Part shown: piece by piece, positions 10,062-20,576 of the stretch | Position numbering within the stretch: position 1 is the first letter of the stretch | Layout: the number at the start of each line of letters is the position of its first letter | NCBI RefSeq assembly: GCF_000835495.1 | Contig: NW_015622548.1 | Location: 620,001 to 684,000, forward strand | Reading direction: 5' to 3' | Length of the DNA stretch: 64,000 nucleotides | Source: Cladophialophora immunda | Lineage: Eukaryota; Ascomycota; Eurotiomycetes; Chaetothyriales; Herpotrichiellaceae | Notes under the pieces: generated by a model | Told to the model about the DNA's origin: nothing | Databases searched by the model: none | What the model saw: only the letters and a program-made list of their open reading frames with translations | Translations under genes and position numbers: made by a program

Positions 10062-10463
10062 AGGCTGACCAGAAACGGAGCCATAGAGTCTTCTGGACAG
10101 ACACTGTTTGGGACCTTTGTGCCGCCACTAACTCCGGGTTGCCGTTTCCAGACCATTCCCTGGATTGGATCATTGCTCCAACAGGCAAGTTGACCTACAG
10201 CAGGCAGATGGAATAATAAGTGGAACCAGTGCATTATCTCCCAACCGCTTGAGCCATACCAAACTCGAAGCATGAGAGAAGGGCCTCTCATTCGGGATGA
10301 TTTCGTCCCGATCCCGACGAGGAAAGGGCTTGGCAGCTCGGATCCGAGTCGTTGTAACATGAACGCTGCAGCCTGGACATCACCATCAATAACTATTTCC
10401 CATCTCTGCAGCACCCAGAGAACCGGCCTGTTCTATATTCAGTCAAAATCGTGGGCTTCAAAA
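10062..10463. promoter_or_regulatory. Intergenic and promoter of the MDR oxidoreductase gene
   Basis: The 402 bp hold the 3' end of the regulator gene and the promoter of the next gene. An open frame runs in from 10272, but its sequence looks non-coding before the ATG at 10464. It includes a perfect CGG-AT-CCG palindrome, listed separately. Confidence 0.55.
10337..10348. promoter_or_regulatory. Perfect palindrome CTCGGATCCGAG
   Basis: A 12-bp perfect inverted repeat containing CGG-N2-CCG, 115 bp before the ATG of the MDR gene. This half-site arrangement is of the kind bound by Zn2Cys6 dimers. It may occur by chance. Confidence 0.3.
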
Positions 10464-11587
10464 ATGTCTCTCGAGAACAGAGCGGCTTTCTTAGACGGAC
10501 CCCGACAACGTCTCAGAGTGGGGCCGGCCAGCATTGGGAAGCCCAATGCCGCAGAGATCCTCGTCAAGAACCATGCCGTTGCAATAAACCCGATCGATGG
10601 AATCACCCAAGATCTGGGCCTGTTCGTCCAACAATGGCCCGCAATCCTTGGACACGACATTGCTGGGGAGGTGGTTGAAGTGGGTGAAGGAGTGACTCAA
10701 TTTGAGCCCGGAGCGCGAGTCACAGCGCACGCCTTGGGCCTCGTCACTGGTAAACCCGAGCATTGGGGGTTCCAAGCGTATACCGTCGTCCAAGCACACG
10801 CTGCAGCTTCTATTCCACCAAGTATGAGTTACGAGGACGCTGCTGTAATACCTCTTGCCTTCTCCACGGCGGTTGGAGGGCTTTATCAAGATGGATTCCT
10901 GGGCCTGCGATTGCCACAGCAGACTGGTGAGAGGACTGGCCAGACCCTCTTGGTTTGGAGCGGCAGTTCGAGTGTAGGAAGCGCAGTTATTCAGCTTGCC
11001 GTTGCGTCCGGGCTGGAGGTCATCGCAACGGCATCTCCGAGGAACTTTGACCATTGCAAGTCGCTGGGCGCAAGCGCAGTTTTCGATTATGCCGATGAGA
11101 ATGTCGTTGAACGACTGGCGACCAGACTGCAGAGTTGCAGCGTGCTCGGCGCGTTTGATGGTAAGTTTCGATGGAGATCAAGTTCAATATCCAAACACAT
11201 AACTAACACAGACTCTCAAGCATTTGGTACAGAAGAAAGCACTCGGAAGGTTGCTGAAATCCTCTCCCGAATAGGAGGTGGCTTCATCGCCACGGCGGGA
11301 CAAGCACCAGAAGAACTGCCCAATAACGTCAGAGTTAAGCAAAGTAAGGCATATGGAACATGGCTTCAGGGAACTTTGCTAATGTAACGTCAGTGCTGGC
11401 AGCCTTGGTCCCGGGCACAGATGTTGGCAAAGCTCTTTGGAAGTATCTGCCGGCGGCATTGGCGAGCGGCCAATACAAACCCGCGCCTCGTGCAAATGTC
11501 ATCGGTGAAGGTCTGGACAGCATTCAGACTGGAATTGACAGGCTGAAACAGGGAGTGTCTGCAAGTAAAATAGTCGTCAAGTTGTAG
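10464..11587 (+). CDS. Zinc-independent MDR oxidoreductase (enoyl-reductase/quinone-reductase-like)
   Basis: Three exons, 10464-11160, 11212-11343 and 11394-11587, give 340 residues. The introns are 51 bp (branch AACTAAC) and 50 bp. The spliced frame joins GAFD to DSQAFGTEESTRKVAE and RVKQ to MLAALVPGTDV. The GroES-like N-terminal half has NPIDGITQDLG and ILGHDIAGEVVEVG. The Rossmann half has WSGSSSVGSAVIQLA for NAD(P)H. The Cys/His zinc ligands of alcohol dehydrogenases are absent, which matches the trans-acting enoyl reductase and quinone reductase branch. Such enzymes often sit beside polyketide synthases, but none is in the window. The neighbouring regulator-like gene upstream may control it; that is inference. 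Confidence 0.9.
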
Positions 11588-11844
11588 ATACGGGAGGTGG
11601 CACAATCGAGCAAGGTGGGAGGAGTAATAGATACATCTTCATAGACTCAAAGGAGAAAGTGTGCCGAGGGAAGCTCTCCTCGGCCAATCACAGCTGATCC
11701 TTCAAACTGCACCTCAATTCAATCACCTTCCAGATCCTCCATACATTGTCAAGCTCATCCACAATCACGATCCAGCTTCCGACCCTCACCCCTCCCTATT
11801 AATCCTCACACCCGCCGCGAAACCTCACCAGCCTCACAGCAACG

Positions 11845-12284
11845 ATGGGCGGAGGCGGCAAAGTCGCGTACCCGAAGCACGTCTGGTCCCCCGCCGGCGG
11901 TTGGTACGCACAACCTCACAACTGGCGAACCAATACGCTGGTGATGGGCGTGGTGATTGCCGCGTGCGCGGGGCTTGCCTGGAGAGTCTCGGCACAGCGG
12001 GAGGTTAGGACCAAGATGCCCGAGAAGGACGTATTTTTCCCGAGCCGGTAGTAAGTCATCCCCCCGAGCACGAGGTGGTTTCTTGGGCGTGGGGTGGGAA
12101 AATGGCGGAAGAGGAGGTCAGGATGGTGTGTGAGGGGGGGCTGCGACAGTGTCAAAGTCGTGTTCGAGGCGGATATAGCTTGGGGACCTGTTTACGCCGT
12201 GTGCCAAAAGGGGCCATGTACTGACGGCTTTCCAGTTGGAGCAGACAGATAATCGAGCACGAAAAGGCGCAGAAGGGCCAATAG
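11845..12284 (+). CDS. Small single-pass membrane protein, possible complex I accessory subunit
   Basis: Two exons, 11845-12050 and 12236-12284, separated by a 185-bp intron (GTAAGT...TCCAG, branch CTGAC), give 84 residues. The N-terminus is MGGGGKVAYPKHVWSPAGGWY. One membrane segment follows (TLVMGVVIAACAGLAWRV), then a basic stretch and PEKDVFFPSR joined by the intron to YWSRQIIEHEKAQKGQ. This layout and the C-terminal pattern resemble small fungal accessory subunits of NADH:ubiquinone oxidoreductase in the inner mitochondrial membrane. I could not tie it to a specific named subunit. A different mitochondrial inner-membrane protein is possible. Confidence 0.75.
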
Positions 12285-12703
12285 GCCATTGCCGCCTACC
12301 TCCCCCAATCCACCCCCCTGCCGGACCAAAACGAACCTCGACGAAATTAAACCATTATTTTACCTCGAAGAATAACTCCGTTGTACATACTTCCACAACA
12401 CTTGGGCAAGGCGCGGATTTGGCTGGATGATCACGACTATGCGAAAGCCAGTGGAGAGCAAGGAGGACTGTGAAAGAGGAAGCCACCCCTGGGGACTCCA
12501 TTACAGAGAGTGTGAGCATCGGGAAGCAGGAGGCAACGACTCTACAACTGTACATATATCGACACGGGCAATAGGCGAGATGCCCTGCCTCGCTCGATCA
12601 ATCAATCTTGCAGAAAACGGCTAGTTCAAGGTCTTGACTGACAAAGCACTGATGCACACGAGACTTCAGAAACGGGCCGCGTGAAAATTTGCACTGTCGA
12701 GGT
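12285..12703. other. Convergent gap, no gene seen
   Basis: The 419 bp between the 3' ends of two converging genes hold only short frames without motifs. It probably consists of 3' untranslated regions. Confidence 0.55.
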
Positions 12704-13955
12704 CTAGCCGCATGAGCCTGAGAGTTGAACAGCTATATGGGCCCTCTCTCTTCGTATGTACTTGCGAAACCGCTCCGGATATGCTTCTCCGTTCCAGCAG
12801 TCGCCATCTTCCGCCGACACCGTAGGCATGCCCGTCTGCTCGATTGCGTATCCCGCGGCGACCGTCGCGTGGAGCAGGCCGAGCAAAAGCCCTTTCTCGC
12901 GCAAGGCGGACTCCCCGGGGAGGCGTAGCTCTTGAAGAACGGCCTCATCCGGTGTTGTGGTGCCGGCCATGCCCATGGCCAGCGCTCCCAAGAACGTATT
13001 CCCCCCGCCTGTAGGGTCCACGACCTTTTCTTTGCTTTGATGGTACGCCGGGAGGTGAAACCCTCGAGTCCGCCCGACGTACGTGGTACACCCGTGGGCG
13101 CCTTCTCGGACCACCAGCGCCGTCCTCAGGGGCTTCTTCTGCCGTCCACCATCTCGCCCGTCCAGCCCTAGCAGGTTCTCGACCATGCGTTCCCGCGACG
13201 AGAACCCGGGCATTTCGTGGAAGAACGACTCGAACTCGTCGGCGTTGGGGCTCACCACGTCCACGCACGCCGCCGCCTCACGCAGCCGCGCCAGCTCCTC
13301 GGGCGTGCACAGGTCCGGGATGGGCTCCCAGACGAAGATCGGCCGGTCCTCCTCTTCTGCGTGCGTGGCGGGACCTCGGCCCGGGAGCAGTCTCACCCGC
13401 CGCTCCAAGACGCCGCGCACGAGCGCCATGCACCGCGCGGGCGAGCAGACCATGTGGAACGCGCGCGCCAGCACCTGCTCGTCCGACAGGGAGGTTTCGT
13501 CCAGCCGGCGCTTGGGGGTGAGGTACTTGAACGCGCGCAGCTCGTTGGGGCCGTACCCGTTCCACGCCGTCGTCGTCATCCGGCCGCCGTCGAGGCGGAA
13601 CACGCAGCTCGTGCGCCACGCCTCGATCAACCCCCTGAACTCGGCCGGGAAGTCGGCGCCCATGTCCACGATCCAGCTCACATGGGCGGCGTGGCGGCGG
13701 CCGGCGGCCAGTCGCGCGCCCAGCGCCGCGTATGTGCCAGCGCCGCCGATGATTCTCTCCTGCGGCGCTTGGGCGTTGTTGAGGTATTCGATCCTGTCTG
13801 CAGTGGCGCCCGGAAGCGTGGTCAGCTGAGGATTGATACGTGTGTAGATAGGTGTCCTTTAGTAGAAGAGGTGCCCACTGACCAATGATGAACATGCCAA
13901 ACGTGCAGAATGCGAGTCTGTCTGGAGGACTTCCTCCATTGCTCATTTGGGCCAT
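12704..13955 (-). CDS. Mak32-type pfkB family protein
   Basis: Two exons, 13955-13883 and 13797-12704, with an 85-bp intron (GTCAGT...CTGCAG), give 388 residues. The splice joins CTFGMFII to DRIEYLNNAQAPQERIIGGAG, the N-terminal sugar-kinase strand and GG motif. Later landmarks are WIVDMGADFP, ICVWEP-like FVWEPIPDLC, DVVSPNADEFE and DPTGGGNTFLGALAMG. This is the ribokinase fold. In most pfkB kinases the last motif is DTxGAGD with a catalytic Asp. Here it reads GGGN, as I recall for the Mak32 subgroup, so sugar kinase activity is doubtful. Yeast Mak32 is needed for maintenance of killer dsRNA virus; its biochemical role is unknown. The region is very GC-rich, which leaves long shadow frames on the other strand. 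Confidence 0.87.
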
Positions 13956-14532
13956 ATCCTGCTGACACCACCTCGCTTCCCTTCTCGAGAGTTATCCCTC
14001 ACGTTTCTTTTCCCTGCTTAGCATCCGGGAATAATGGCTGTCCGGAGGGGGGATTCGAGAAAACCTTGCGGGATGTCCAGCCTCGTGGATATCTCCGGCG
14101 GCCGAGAGATGGCAAGGCTCGCCAATCAACGGGTGGCGATATGGAACATGCCGTGTGCCTGTGAAGGAGTGTGTTCAAGGTAGAAAGGTGCAATATATCT
14201 CATCGTTCACATTCTATTCTCAAGCCGCCAAATAGCCCCTAGAGTATCCACGGTGAGACGTCACAAATATGCCCGCCTACCGCTGGACCATCACGTCGAA
14301 AGCACTAATATGACCATGAGAGTACTACGGAATACCCAAGATAACATCTGAGAAAGACGCACTTGAGTTATTCGAAGTAAACTCCAGCCAAGTCTTCCAC
14401 CTCTCTGTTACCCTACCAATGACATTCCCTCCCCGTCAGTTCATAATCGAGCTTCTCCATCCGTCCCTACCACTCTTATCACCATGAGACTTCGGGATGA
14501 GCCGCGTTGGCCGACGGGTCCAGGATGTGCCT
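13956..14532. other. Promoter side of the Mak32-type gene
   Basis: The 577 bp lie between the start of the Mak32-type gene and the stop of the next minus-strand gene. No coding frame is supported. Confidence 0.55.
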
Positions 14533-16845
14533 TCAAGACACGATGGCATAGTAAGGAGTAGAAGGCTTTTTCGCCCTGGCGTGGGCGAAAAACTTTGCAA
14601 ATGCTATTAGTTGCGCTTGGTTTTTGACGAGGACCACTTTCTGTTCCGATCTGCAGAGAGCAACACACCGGGCCACCTGGTTGGACTTGTGCGGTCGAAG
14701 TAAATGACAGTTCTCAGAATATTCCACGCCGCCTTCGCCTTCCACCAGGATATATTGTGAGCTCTGAAGCAGCAAAAGTCCTTCTTTGGAGTCTGATTCG
14801 GTCTGTAAGAAGTCCCCATTGAGATACCGTGTTGCACCCACTAACATCTGCAAGAGATTCGCCGGCGATATCGTGACCGTACCTGAATTTGAACTGACTT
14901 GGTACCAGAACGACAAGGTGTCGGCCTTTTCTTCCGCAAACGCCTTGAGGCTTAGTGGAACTGTTGAAGTGTCTTGATCAAGCTTGTCAATGCCGTCGAC
15001 AACTGTGGTACGCCTTGCTGCATAGTATTGCTGTCTTTCTGATCTGGATGAAAGGTCATACACTGCATCATAAGGCCGCGAATCGTACTCGATGGACCCT
15101 GATCCAACGTGGACAATCATGGCTTGCTCAGCGCAGTCTGTCAGCTTTTCTAGGGTTTTGACGTAGAGATAAATCTTTCCGTCATTGATCGCACTTTTTT
15201 GAGTTGAACTTTTATTTTGTAGAGTCGATCCAGTAAAGAGGTTCGCATACGCTGCTAGTCTCGGTCCGATGGCCAGGAGATCCCATCTAGTCATGTCATG
15301 GTCGAAAGTGAAAATGCTGTCCCTCAAATTGCGCCAGTTCTCGTACATGTTCATCAAAGCGACACCTTTTGGACGCAGTGGAGAGTTCAAGACCAGGTTT
15401 GACAGAAGAAAGGCTAATCGAAGACTGACCTCTGTGATTCCTATCATGCACCACTGTCTCTTCTTTCTGGTAGTCCTTGATCTTGGCTTAGGCTCATTTT
15501 TAAGGCATAAATAGCAAGAACATGCCAGGCAAATGGGGCTCAAAGATGTCGAATATTCGTATTTGAGCCCTGCGAATGTGGATAGTCCAGTTTCCTCAAG
15601 GACCGTAGACTCCCGGAAGAGTCGTGCCTGCGCAGGGCGCAATTCTAGTAGTTGATCGAGGATAAAGCCTAGAAATGAACGAAGATCACCGAACCGTTGG
15701 ATTAAAGGGGTGTGAAACACCAGGATTGCGCAGCCTAATGTGAATGACCTTGCAAAGAGCGCGGGGAGGCGATTTCTGTATTGCGTGACTCCGGATAGAC
15801 TAGGTAATTGTGGCTCTGGTGGCATCTCGATGTCCTCGGAGTCAGTATCTTCGACACCAACCAAATCTAAAAAATCGTCGAAGAAAGTTTGTGACAGCAT
15901 CGAATCCCACTCCAGCCTTCCACCTAAAAATGTCACGTCAGGCAGACGCGATTGCTGGTTGCCGAAGCATTCGTTAATGAATGAAGTTCCCGAACGAACG
16001 AAGATCGTTTGAGCAACGCATTCCAAGCTTGCCGTAGGCTGTCCCTCGCCCTGGAACTCGAGTATGACCTGACCACTGTGCAGTCTGGTATCATAGTTGA
16101 TGTATAAAAGGGAGCCATCTTGAGACCGTACGAGCACCCGTAAACCGAGGACAAACTCTGCCCAAGCGGCAACCCAGCTGCAAGCTGATCCTCCACGGAC
16201 AGACACAGAGTCGAGCCTTCCGCTTGAGACCCGTCCTATCGCCAGAATAACCTGGGCCAGATCCGTGGGGTGGCTAGGACTGTAGTCTGTAACACCACCC
16301 AGTCTTCTGAAATGCTCTAGTCGTAGGCCCAACGAGCTTTCATTGAAGACGACTCCACAGACTTTCATGAGAGATTTCCACTGGGTGTACGAAGGTCTCA
16401 GTCCTTCGGGGCTCCCAGAAAGCTTCGCAATTTCGACTATGACCAACGCTGAGATCTCATGAGTGTATGCCTCACTTAAGGCTCCGCAAAGCGCCACTAA
16501 CGCCGAGCCCTCTGACGTCTGGACCAAGTCTCTGAGGATATGTCGAATCCCGATTCCGAACCAGATGATATCTCCGAAACTTGAGAACGCAGTCAGCTTC
16601 TTGACTGCCTCGTCGAGGACCTTTTCTCCATGTACACCAAGAGGCAAAGCGCCGCACATTGCTTGTCCAAACGCAACAGTAATTGGATCGATGCCCGCGT
16701 TCGCGAGTCGGCTTAGGATCGAAATCGAGGCTGAAAATGGTGCTTTGGAGAGCGCTACCCAGTCAAGCTGGCCCTGTTGAGTGAATGAAGTGACATTTCC
16801 TTGAGCAGGTACTGGAACGACGGCGGATACCTGATTTTCAGGCAT
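14533..16845 (-). CDS. Uncharacterised 770-residue fungal protein
   Basis: One uninterrupted frame of 770 residues from ATG at 16845 (MPENQVSAVVPVPAQG). The first third has conserved-looking blocks FSSFGDIIWFGIGIRHILRD, LVALCGALSEAYTHEISA and SYTQWKSLMKVCGVVFNESS. I recall this kind of block from large hypothetical protein families in Fusarium and related fungi, with no known function. Three hydrophobic stretches occur but no clear multi-pass topology. The middle carries a cluster of cysteines (ICLACSCYLCLK) before a basic patch. No enzyme motif, signal peptide or nucleic-acid-binding domain was recognised. The lack of introns over 2.3 kb is notable for this genome. It stands alone, with 1.7 kb of apparently empty DNA upstream. 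Confidence 0.8.
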   Translation of the reverse strand: MPENQVSAVVPVPAQGNVTSFTQQGQLDWVALSKAPFSASISILSRLANAGIDPITVAFGQAMCGALPLGVHGEKVLDEAVKKLTAFSSFGDIIWFGIGIRHILRDLVQTSEGSALVALCGALSEAYTHEISALVIVEIAKLSGSPEGLRPSYTQWKSLMKVCGVVFNESSLGLRLEHFRRLGGVTDYSPSHPTDLAQVILAIGRVSSGRLDSVSVRGGSACSWVAAWAEFVLGLRVLVRSQDGSLLYINYDTRLHSGQVILEFQGEGQPTASLECVAQTIFVRSGTSFINECFGNQQSRLPDVTFLGGRLEWDSMLSQTFFDDFLDLVGVEDTDSEDIEMPPEPQLPSLSGVTQYRNRLPALFARSFTLGCAILVFHTPLIQRFGDLRSFLGFILDQLLELRPAQARLFRESTVLEETGLSTFAGLKYEYSTSLSPICLACSCYLCLKNEPKPRSRTTRKKRQWCMIGITEVSLRLAFLLSNLVLNSPLRPKGVALMNMYENWRNLRDSIFTFDHDMTRWDLLAIGPRLAAYANLFTGSTLQNKSSTQKSAINDGKIYLYVKTLEKLTDCAEQAMIVHVGSGSIEYDSRPYDAVYDLSSRSERQQYYAARRTTVVDGIDKLDQDTSTVPLSLKAFAEEKADTLSFWYQVSSNSGTVTISPANLLQMLVGATRYLNGDFLQTESDSKEGLLLLQSSQYILVEGEGGVEYSENCHLLRPHKSNQVARCVALCRSEQKVVLVKNQAQLIAFAKFFAHARAKKPSTPYYAIVS

Positions 16846-18544
16846 TGTTGGCGGTGAGGCCTTCCAAAGGAGGGGCTCTCCCGATTAACGCCTGGAGATG
16901 AAATCCAGGGGATTGCAGGAGGAAAATTTCGGCTAGATACTCTACCGCTGATGAAATGCTCCAGTCGGCCTCTTGGCTTCACGAGTCTCTCTTCCTAGAA
17001 ACTGGTTGACAGGAGGTGTCTGTGGTAGTTGATGGAGAATAACATCCTCTGATCGGAGATTTTCAGTCGCCTGCACTCGACTTCTGCGGCTGAGAGGCAG
17101 CGAGCCGCAGTCCGCTGGGCCGACAAGGCAGCCGTCACAAAGGCAGTGTACCAGTCTGCATTGGGTGAGTCTTGTGCCACATGCTGTTCTTGTGGTCCTC
17201 TCGTATTTGTCCGCTTAGTTCCTTGGGCACAAAGTTCTCGCTTGGGGCGACTGGTGGGCACAGTTGTCGTTGGCTGCCCGAGTCAACAGGGATAGTTGGA
17301 ATTGCGACCAGGCCTACGTGTCACCCAGCCTTCGATTGGACTGTGCCCAAGGACTCGTAGAAGACCCGCACAGTCACAGGGTTTGTCCCCTGAGGGGATG
17401 ATGTAGAATGTAGTCAAAGCAGACTCACTATTGTAGATTCGACAAGCGCCACTCACCTGTTTTCTTCGGAAGGCGCAGGTGAACTGAGGCGGGAGCGTAA
17501 GGGCAGGGCATCCACAACACCATATCTGAACGACGCAGGTACCTAGCTGGAAGATACATGGCTGTAGCCGATTGATAGGAGGTCTGATTTGACTCCAGGT
17601 CTGTTTTGTGAGCATTTGGTGGTCTGCAGCTGCTGGCACAGGTGGAGTTATAGGTAGGTACCTAGGCTAAAGACACCTTCCTTAGCCGTCCAAGCATATA
17701 TATACCTAGTAAATAATGGGGGGTTTCCACTCTCAAAGATTAATCACTACGATAAGTCTTCGCCCTTCTTCCCGCATTACCACTGCGCCCTTGTGCAACA
17801 TCCCGCATCCCCATGAAGTCAATTATTGCTGTCCTTCTCGATCCTTCGAGGCCTATCGCCCAGACCTGCCCGAGACCAAAACAGAATCATCCGCTTCTTT
17901 CCACACCACACCTTGTGATCCAACCAACCGCCGCATTTCACACGCGGTCACAAGGCTCAGGCCACGGGACTCTCACACCGGAGGTTGTAGGGGACAGTAA
18001 GACCAGTACAGTTCAGTTCAGTTCAGTTCAGTTCAGGCACGCGCCCCGCTTTCCGTCTGCGAAAAAGAAAGAAAAAAAGTCTTTTCAGGTAATAGCTTTT
18101 AGATCATCGAATCCTACGTCAAGCCCTGGCTCGCGTCGCCAGGGTGTCACCAACCCTTTACATAAGCTTTATGCACCTTGTCACCACTTGTCATTGTAAC
18201 AAGGCGTGGATCTCAAAAGGTTCCGGAGGCTTTTTGTCGATCAGGAATTCAATTTTCTATTACAAAAGAGAAAAAAAGGGAACAGGACGACTCCCGGTGC
18301 TGACCGTGGGTAGCCACCCCTCCTTCTTTTCCCTTGCCTCTTTAACTGTGTCTGTGGCCGCTTATCATTGTTGATATTGGTATTATTTGTCCATCGGTGC
18401 ATCGCCCGGGGTACTTTGGAGAAGCCGAAAATATTGTGTCTGTCCTGTCTATAACTGATCCAACATTTGCACGGACTAGTTTTGTCCGGAAGAGGCACAT
18501 ACGGGAAAGCAATGATAGAAAGGAACCACCTCGAGGCAGACGCC
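16846..18544. other. Intergenic, 1.7 kb, no supported gene
   Basis: Frames of 60-170 codons exist on both strands but overlap each other and show no motifs. The left part should hold the promoter of the 770-residue gene. The right part should hold the promoter and leader of the dehydratase gene. A GTTCA pentanucleotide repeat lies near 18.0 kb. Confidence 0.5.
18011..18035. repeat. GTTCA pentanucleotide repeat, five copies
   Basis: Five perfect head-to-tail copies of a 5-bp unit in intergenic DNA. The length is 25 bp. Copy number is likely to vary between strains. Confidence 0.9.
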
Positions 18545-19669
18545 ATGCCTCCCGTCAAGCAGCCGTGGATCGAGACGCCGCTGCTCGAATCTACAATCCT
18601 GTCCAAAATCGCCGGCTGGTAAAACACAACCCCCCCTTCTCCATGTTAACGAGCGCAACCATTTTGCTAACCCGTGGGCTTGTCGTTCAAAAGTCGCATC
18701 TTCCTCAAACTCGAAAACCTCCAGCCCTCGTCGTCGTTCAAGTCCCGGGGCATCGGCAACTTGATGCTGAAAAGCATCCGGGAACAATCAGAGTCCGCCG
18801 CCGACGACAGGCCGCTGCACTTCTACTCTTCGTCGGGAGGCAACGCGGGGCTGGCGTGTGTCACGGCCGCGACGTCTCTGGGCTACGCGTCCTCGGTCGT
18901 GGTGCCCACCAGCACGGATGAAGCCACGATTGCAAAGCTACTCGCCGCGGGGGCGAGCGAGGTGATTTCGCACGGCGACAGCTGGTTCTTCGCCGACCAA
19001 CATCTGCGGGAAGTCGTCATCCCCGCGGCGGAAGCAAAGGGGGAGAAGGGGATCTACATCCACCCCTTTGACCATCCCTACATCTGGGAAGGCGCGGGGA
19101 CCATGGTCGAGGAGATCAAGAAGCAGATGCCCGAGGGGGAGAAACCGGACGGCATCGTCTGCTCCGTGGGCGGCGGCGGCTTGTTCTCGGGCATCATGCA
19201 CGGCCTCGACCGCGTCGGCTGGGCCGACCAGGTCCAGGTCCTGCCGGTGGAGACATTGGGCGCGGACTCGCTGGCGCAGTCGCTGCAGAAGAAGGAACTC
19301 GTCACGCTTCCCGGCATCACCTCCGTCGCGACCTCGCTGGGCGCCATCCGCGTGGCCGAGAATGCCTTCCGCCAGGCCCAACGACCCGCCGTCACGTCCG
19401 TGGTGCTCGACGACGCCGAAGCCTGCGCCGCCTGCTGGCGCTTCCTGGACGACGAGAGGATCCTCGTGGAGCCGGCCTGCGGCGCCAGCGTTGCCCTGGC
19501 ATACGACGGGCGGTTGAAGCGGGTGCTCAAGGGGTTCGGACCTGATTCCAAAGTCGTGATTGTTGTTTGTGGCGGGTCCAAGATCTCGTTCGACCTGTTG
19601 AACACGTACCGGGACAGGTACCAGCAGCGGAGTGAGGAGCTGGCAAGGAAGTATGAGCAAGAGAACTGA
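18545..19669 (+). CDS. PLP-dependent L-serine/L-threonine dehydratase
   Basis: Two exons, 18545-18618 and 18694-19669, with a 75-bp intron (branch GCTAAC), give 349 residues. The splice joins LSKIAG to CRIFLKLENLQPSSSFKSRG. The last motif carries the Schiff-base lysine (K41) that binds pyridoxal phosphate. SSSGGNAGLA and VGGGGLFSG are the phosphate-binding loops of fold type II enzymes. No C-terminal ACT regulatory domain is present, so this is the catabolic type (yeast Cha1, mammalian SDH) that deaminates serine and threonine to pyruvate or 2-oxobutyrate and ammonia, rather than the biosynthetic Ilv1 type. It is probably cytosolic, as no targeting peptide is evident. Confidence 0.92.
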
Positions 19670-20576
19670 GATGGCCGGATGCACCCTCCTGGAGATGAGG
19701 CAGCATTATTTTCCCCGACAGTGCTGGATGAACACCAAAGATAAAACAGGTTGACGAGCTTTCGAATCAAATAAAGGAGGAGAAATTAAAGGACAGGAAT
19801 AAAATACAATCAACAAATGAAGTAACGAACTCACGAACTTACCTTCTTGTATGTCTGTCCTCGTCAACCTCACCACGGCTGCTTCCCACGCATGAACCGT
19901 CCCATCCTAGAGCCTCATCGCCGTCCATGCCTCTTTTATTCATCCTCTCTTTTCTCTAATTAGACGTAACGATGGCAACGACCGTCCCGACCGCGCGGTG
20001 GAGGACGAATCTTCGTTAGGGTTGTTATGCAAGCATCTATGCTTTGCACCATTTATAAGCCGCGCATCCCCATCAAGCAGCGCACCACTCAAAGACCGCC
20101 AAACGCCTCTTCCGGGGGTGCCACATCAGTCGACTGGGTGCCCCTACAATCAAAGATCCAATGCTTGTAGCTGGGCATCGAAGATAATAGGTTAGGTGGC
20201 TGCTACTGTGAGAATTTGTGGACGGCGTGGTTTGGCACGCACCGCCACAGCTCGTGTAAGCAAATAACACCACCTCAAAAGGGGCAAGGGGGGTTTGTTC
20301 AATGCGGCCTCGTTGGTGCTCGCTAATGACGGTATGCAGGGTTCTTACATAAAGGCGAGCATATAAATCCACGGCATAATGTTTCTTTCCTTCTGGGGCA
20401 CAGATGTATAAAGATGCGAGGACGCTGGGTGTCAAAAGGAGGAGCTTCGTGATCAGTCTATAACCGTGAAACAAAGTCCTCTACAACATCGCCGTACGAG
20501 AATATTGGATTCCCTGGCTGTACATCTATAACTCAGCCTGTTCGCGACTGTCGACAGTTACTTTCTCCTCGAGAAG
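19670..20576. other. Intergenic, 0.9 kb
   Basis: No coding frame is supported on either strand. The right end must include the promoter of the Gal80-like gene. Confidence 0.55.

Noticed and set aside
10464..11587. Trans-acting enoyl reductase of a polyketide cluster
   Set aside because: No polyketide synthase is present within the window on either side.
12725..13955. Long open frames on the plus strand (13083-13829, 13217-13888) opposite the Mak32-type gene
   Set aside because: They are a product of strong GC bias at third positions. Their sequences are low in motifs and rich in Arg, Ala and Ser, while the minus-strand frame has the full pfkB pattern.
18938..19770. Minus-strand frames of about 230-250 codons opposite the dehydratase
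   Set aside because: They are shadows of a GC-rich coding exon with all PLP-enzyme motifs on the plus strand.
20016..20024. TTAGGGTT telomere-like motif
   Set aside because: Only one unit occurs, inside ordinary intergenic DNA.
20073..20474. Minus-strand frame of 133 codons with a hydrophobic start that resembles a signal peptide
   Set aside because: The rest is low in protein character and there is no conserved cysteine pattern. It was judged chance.
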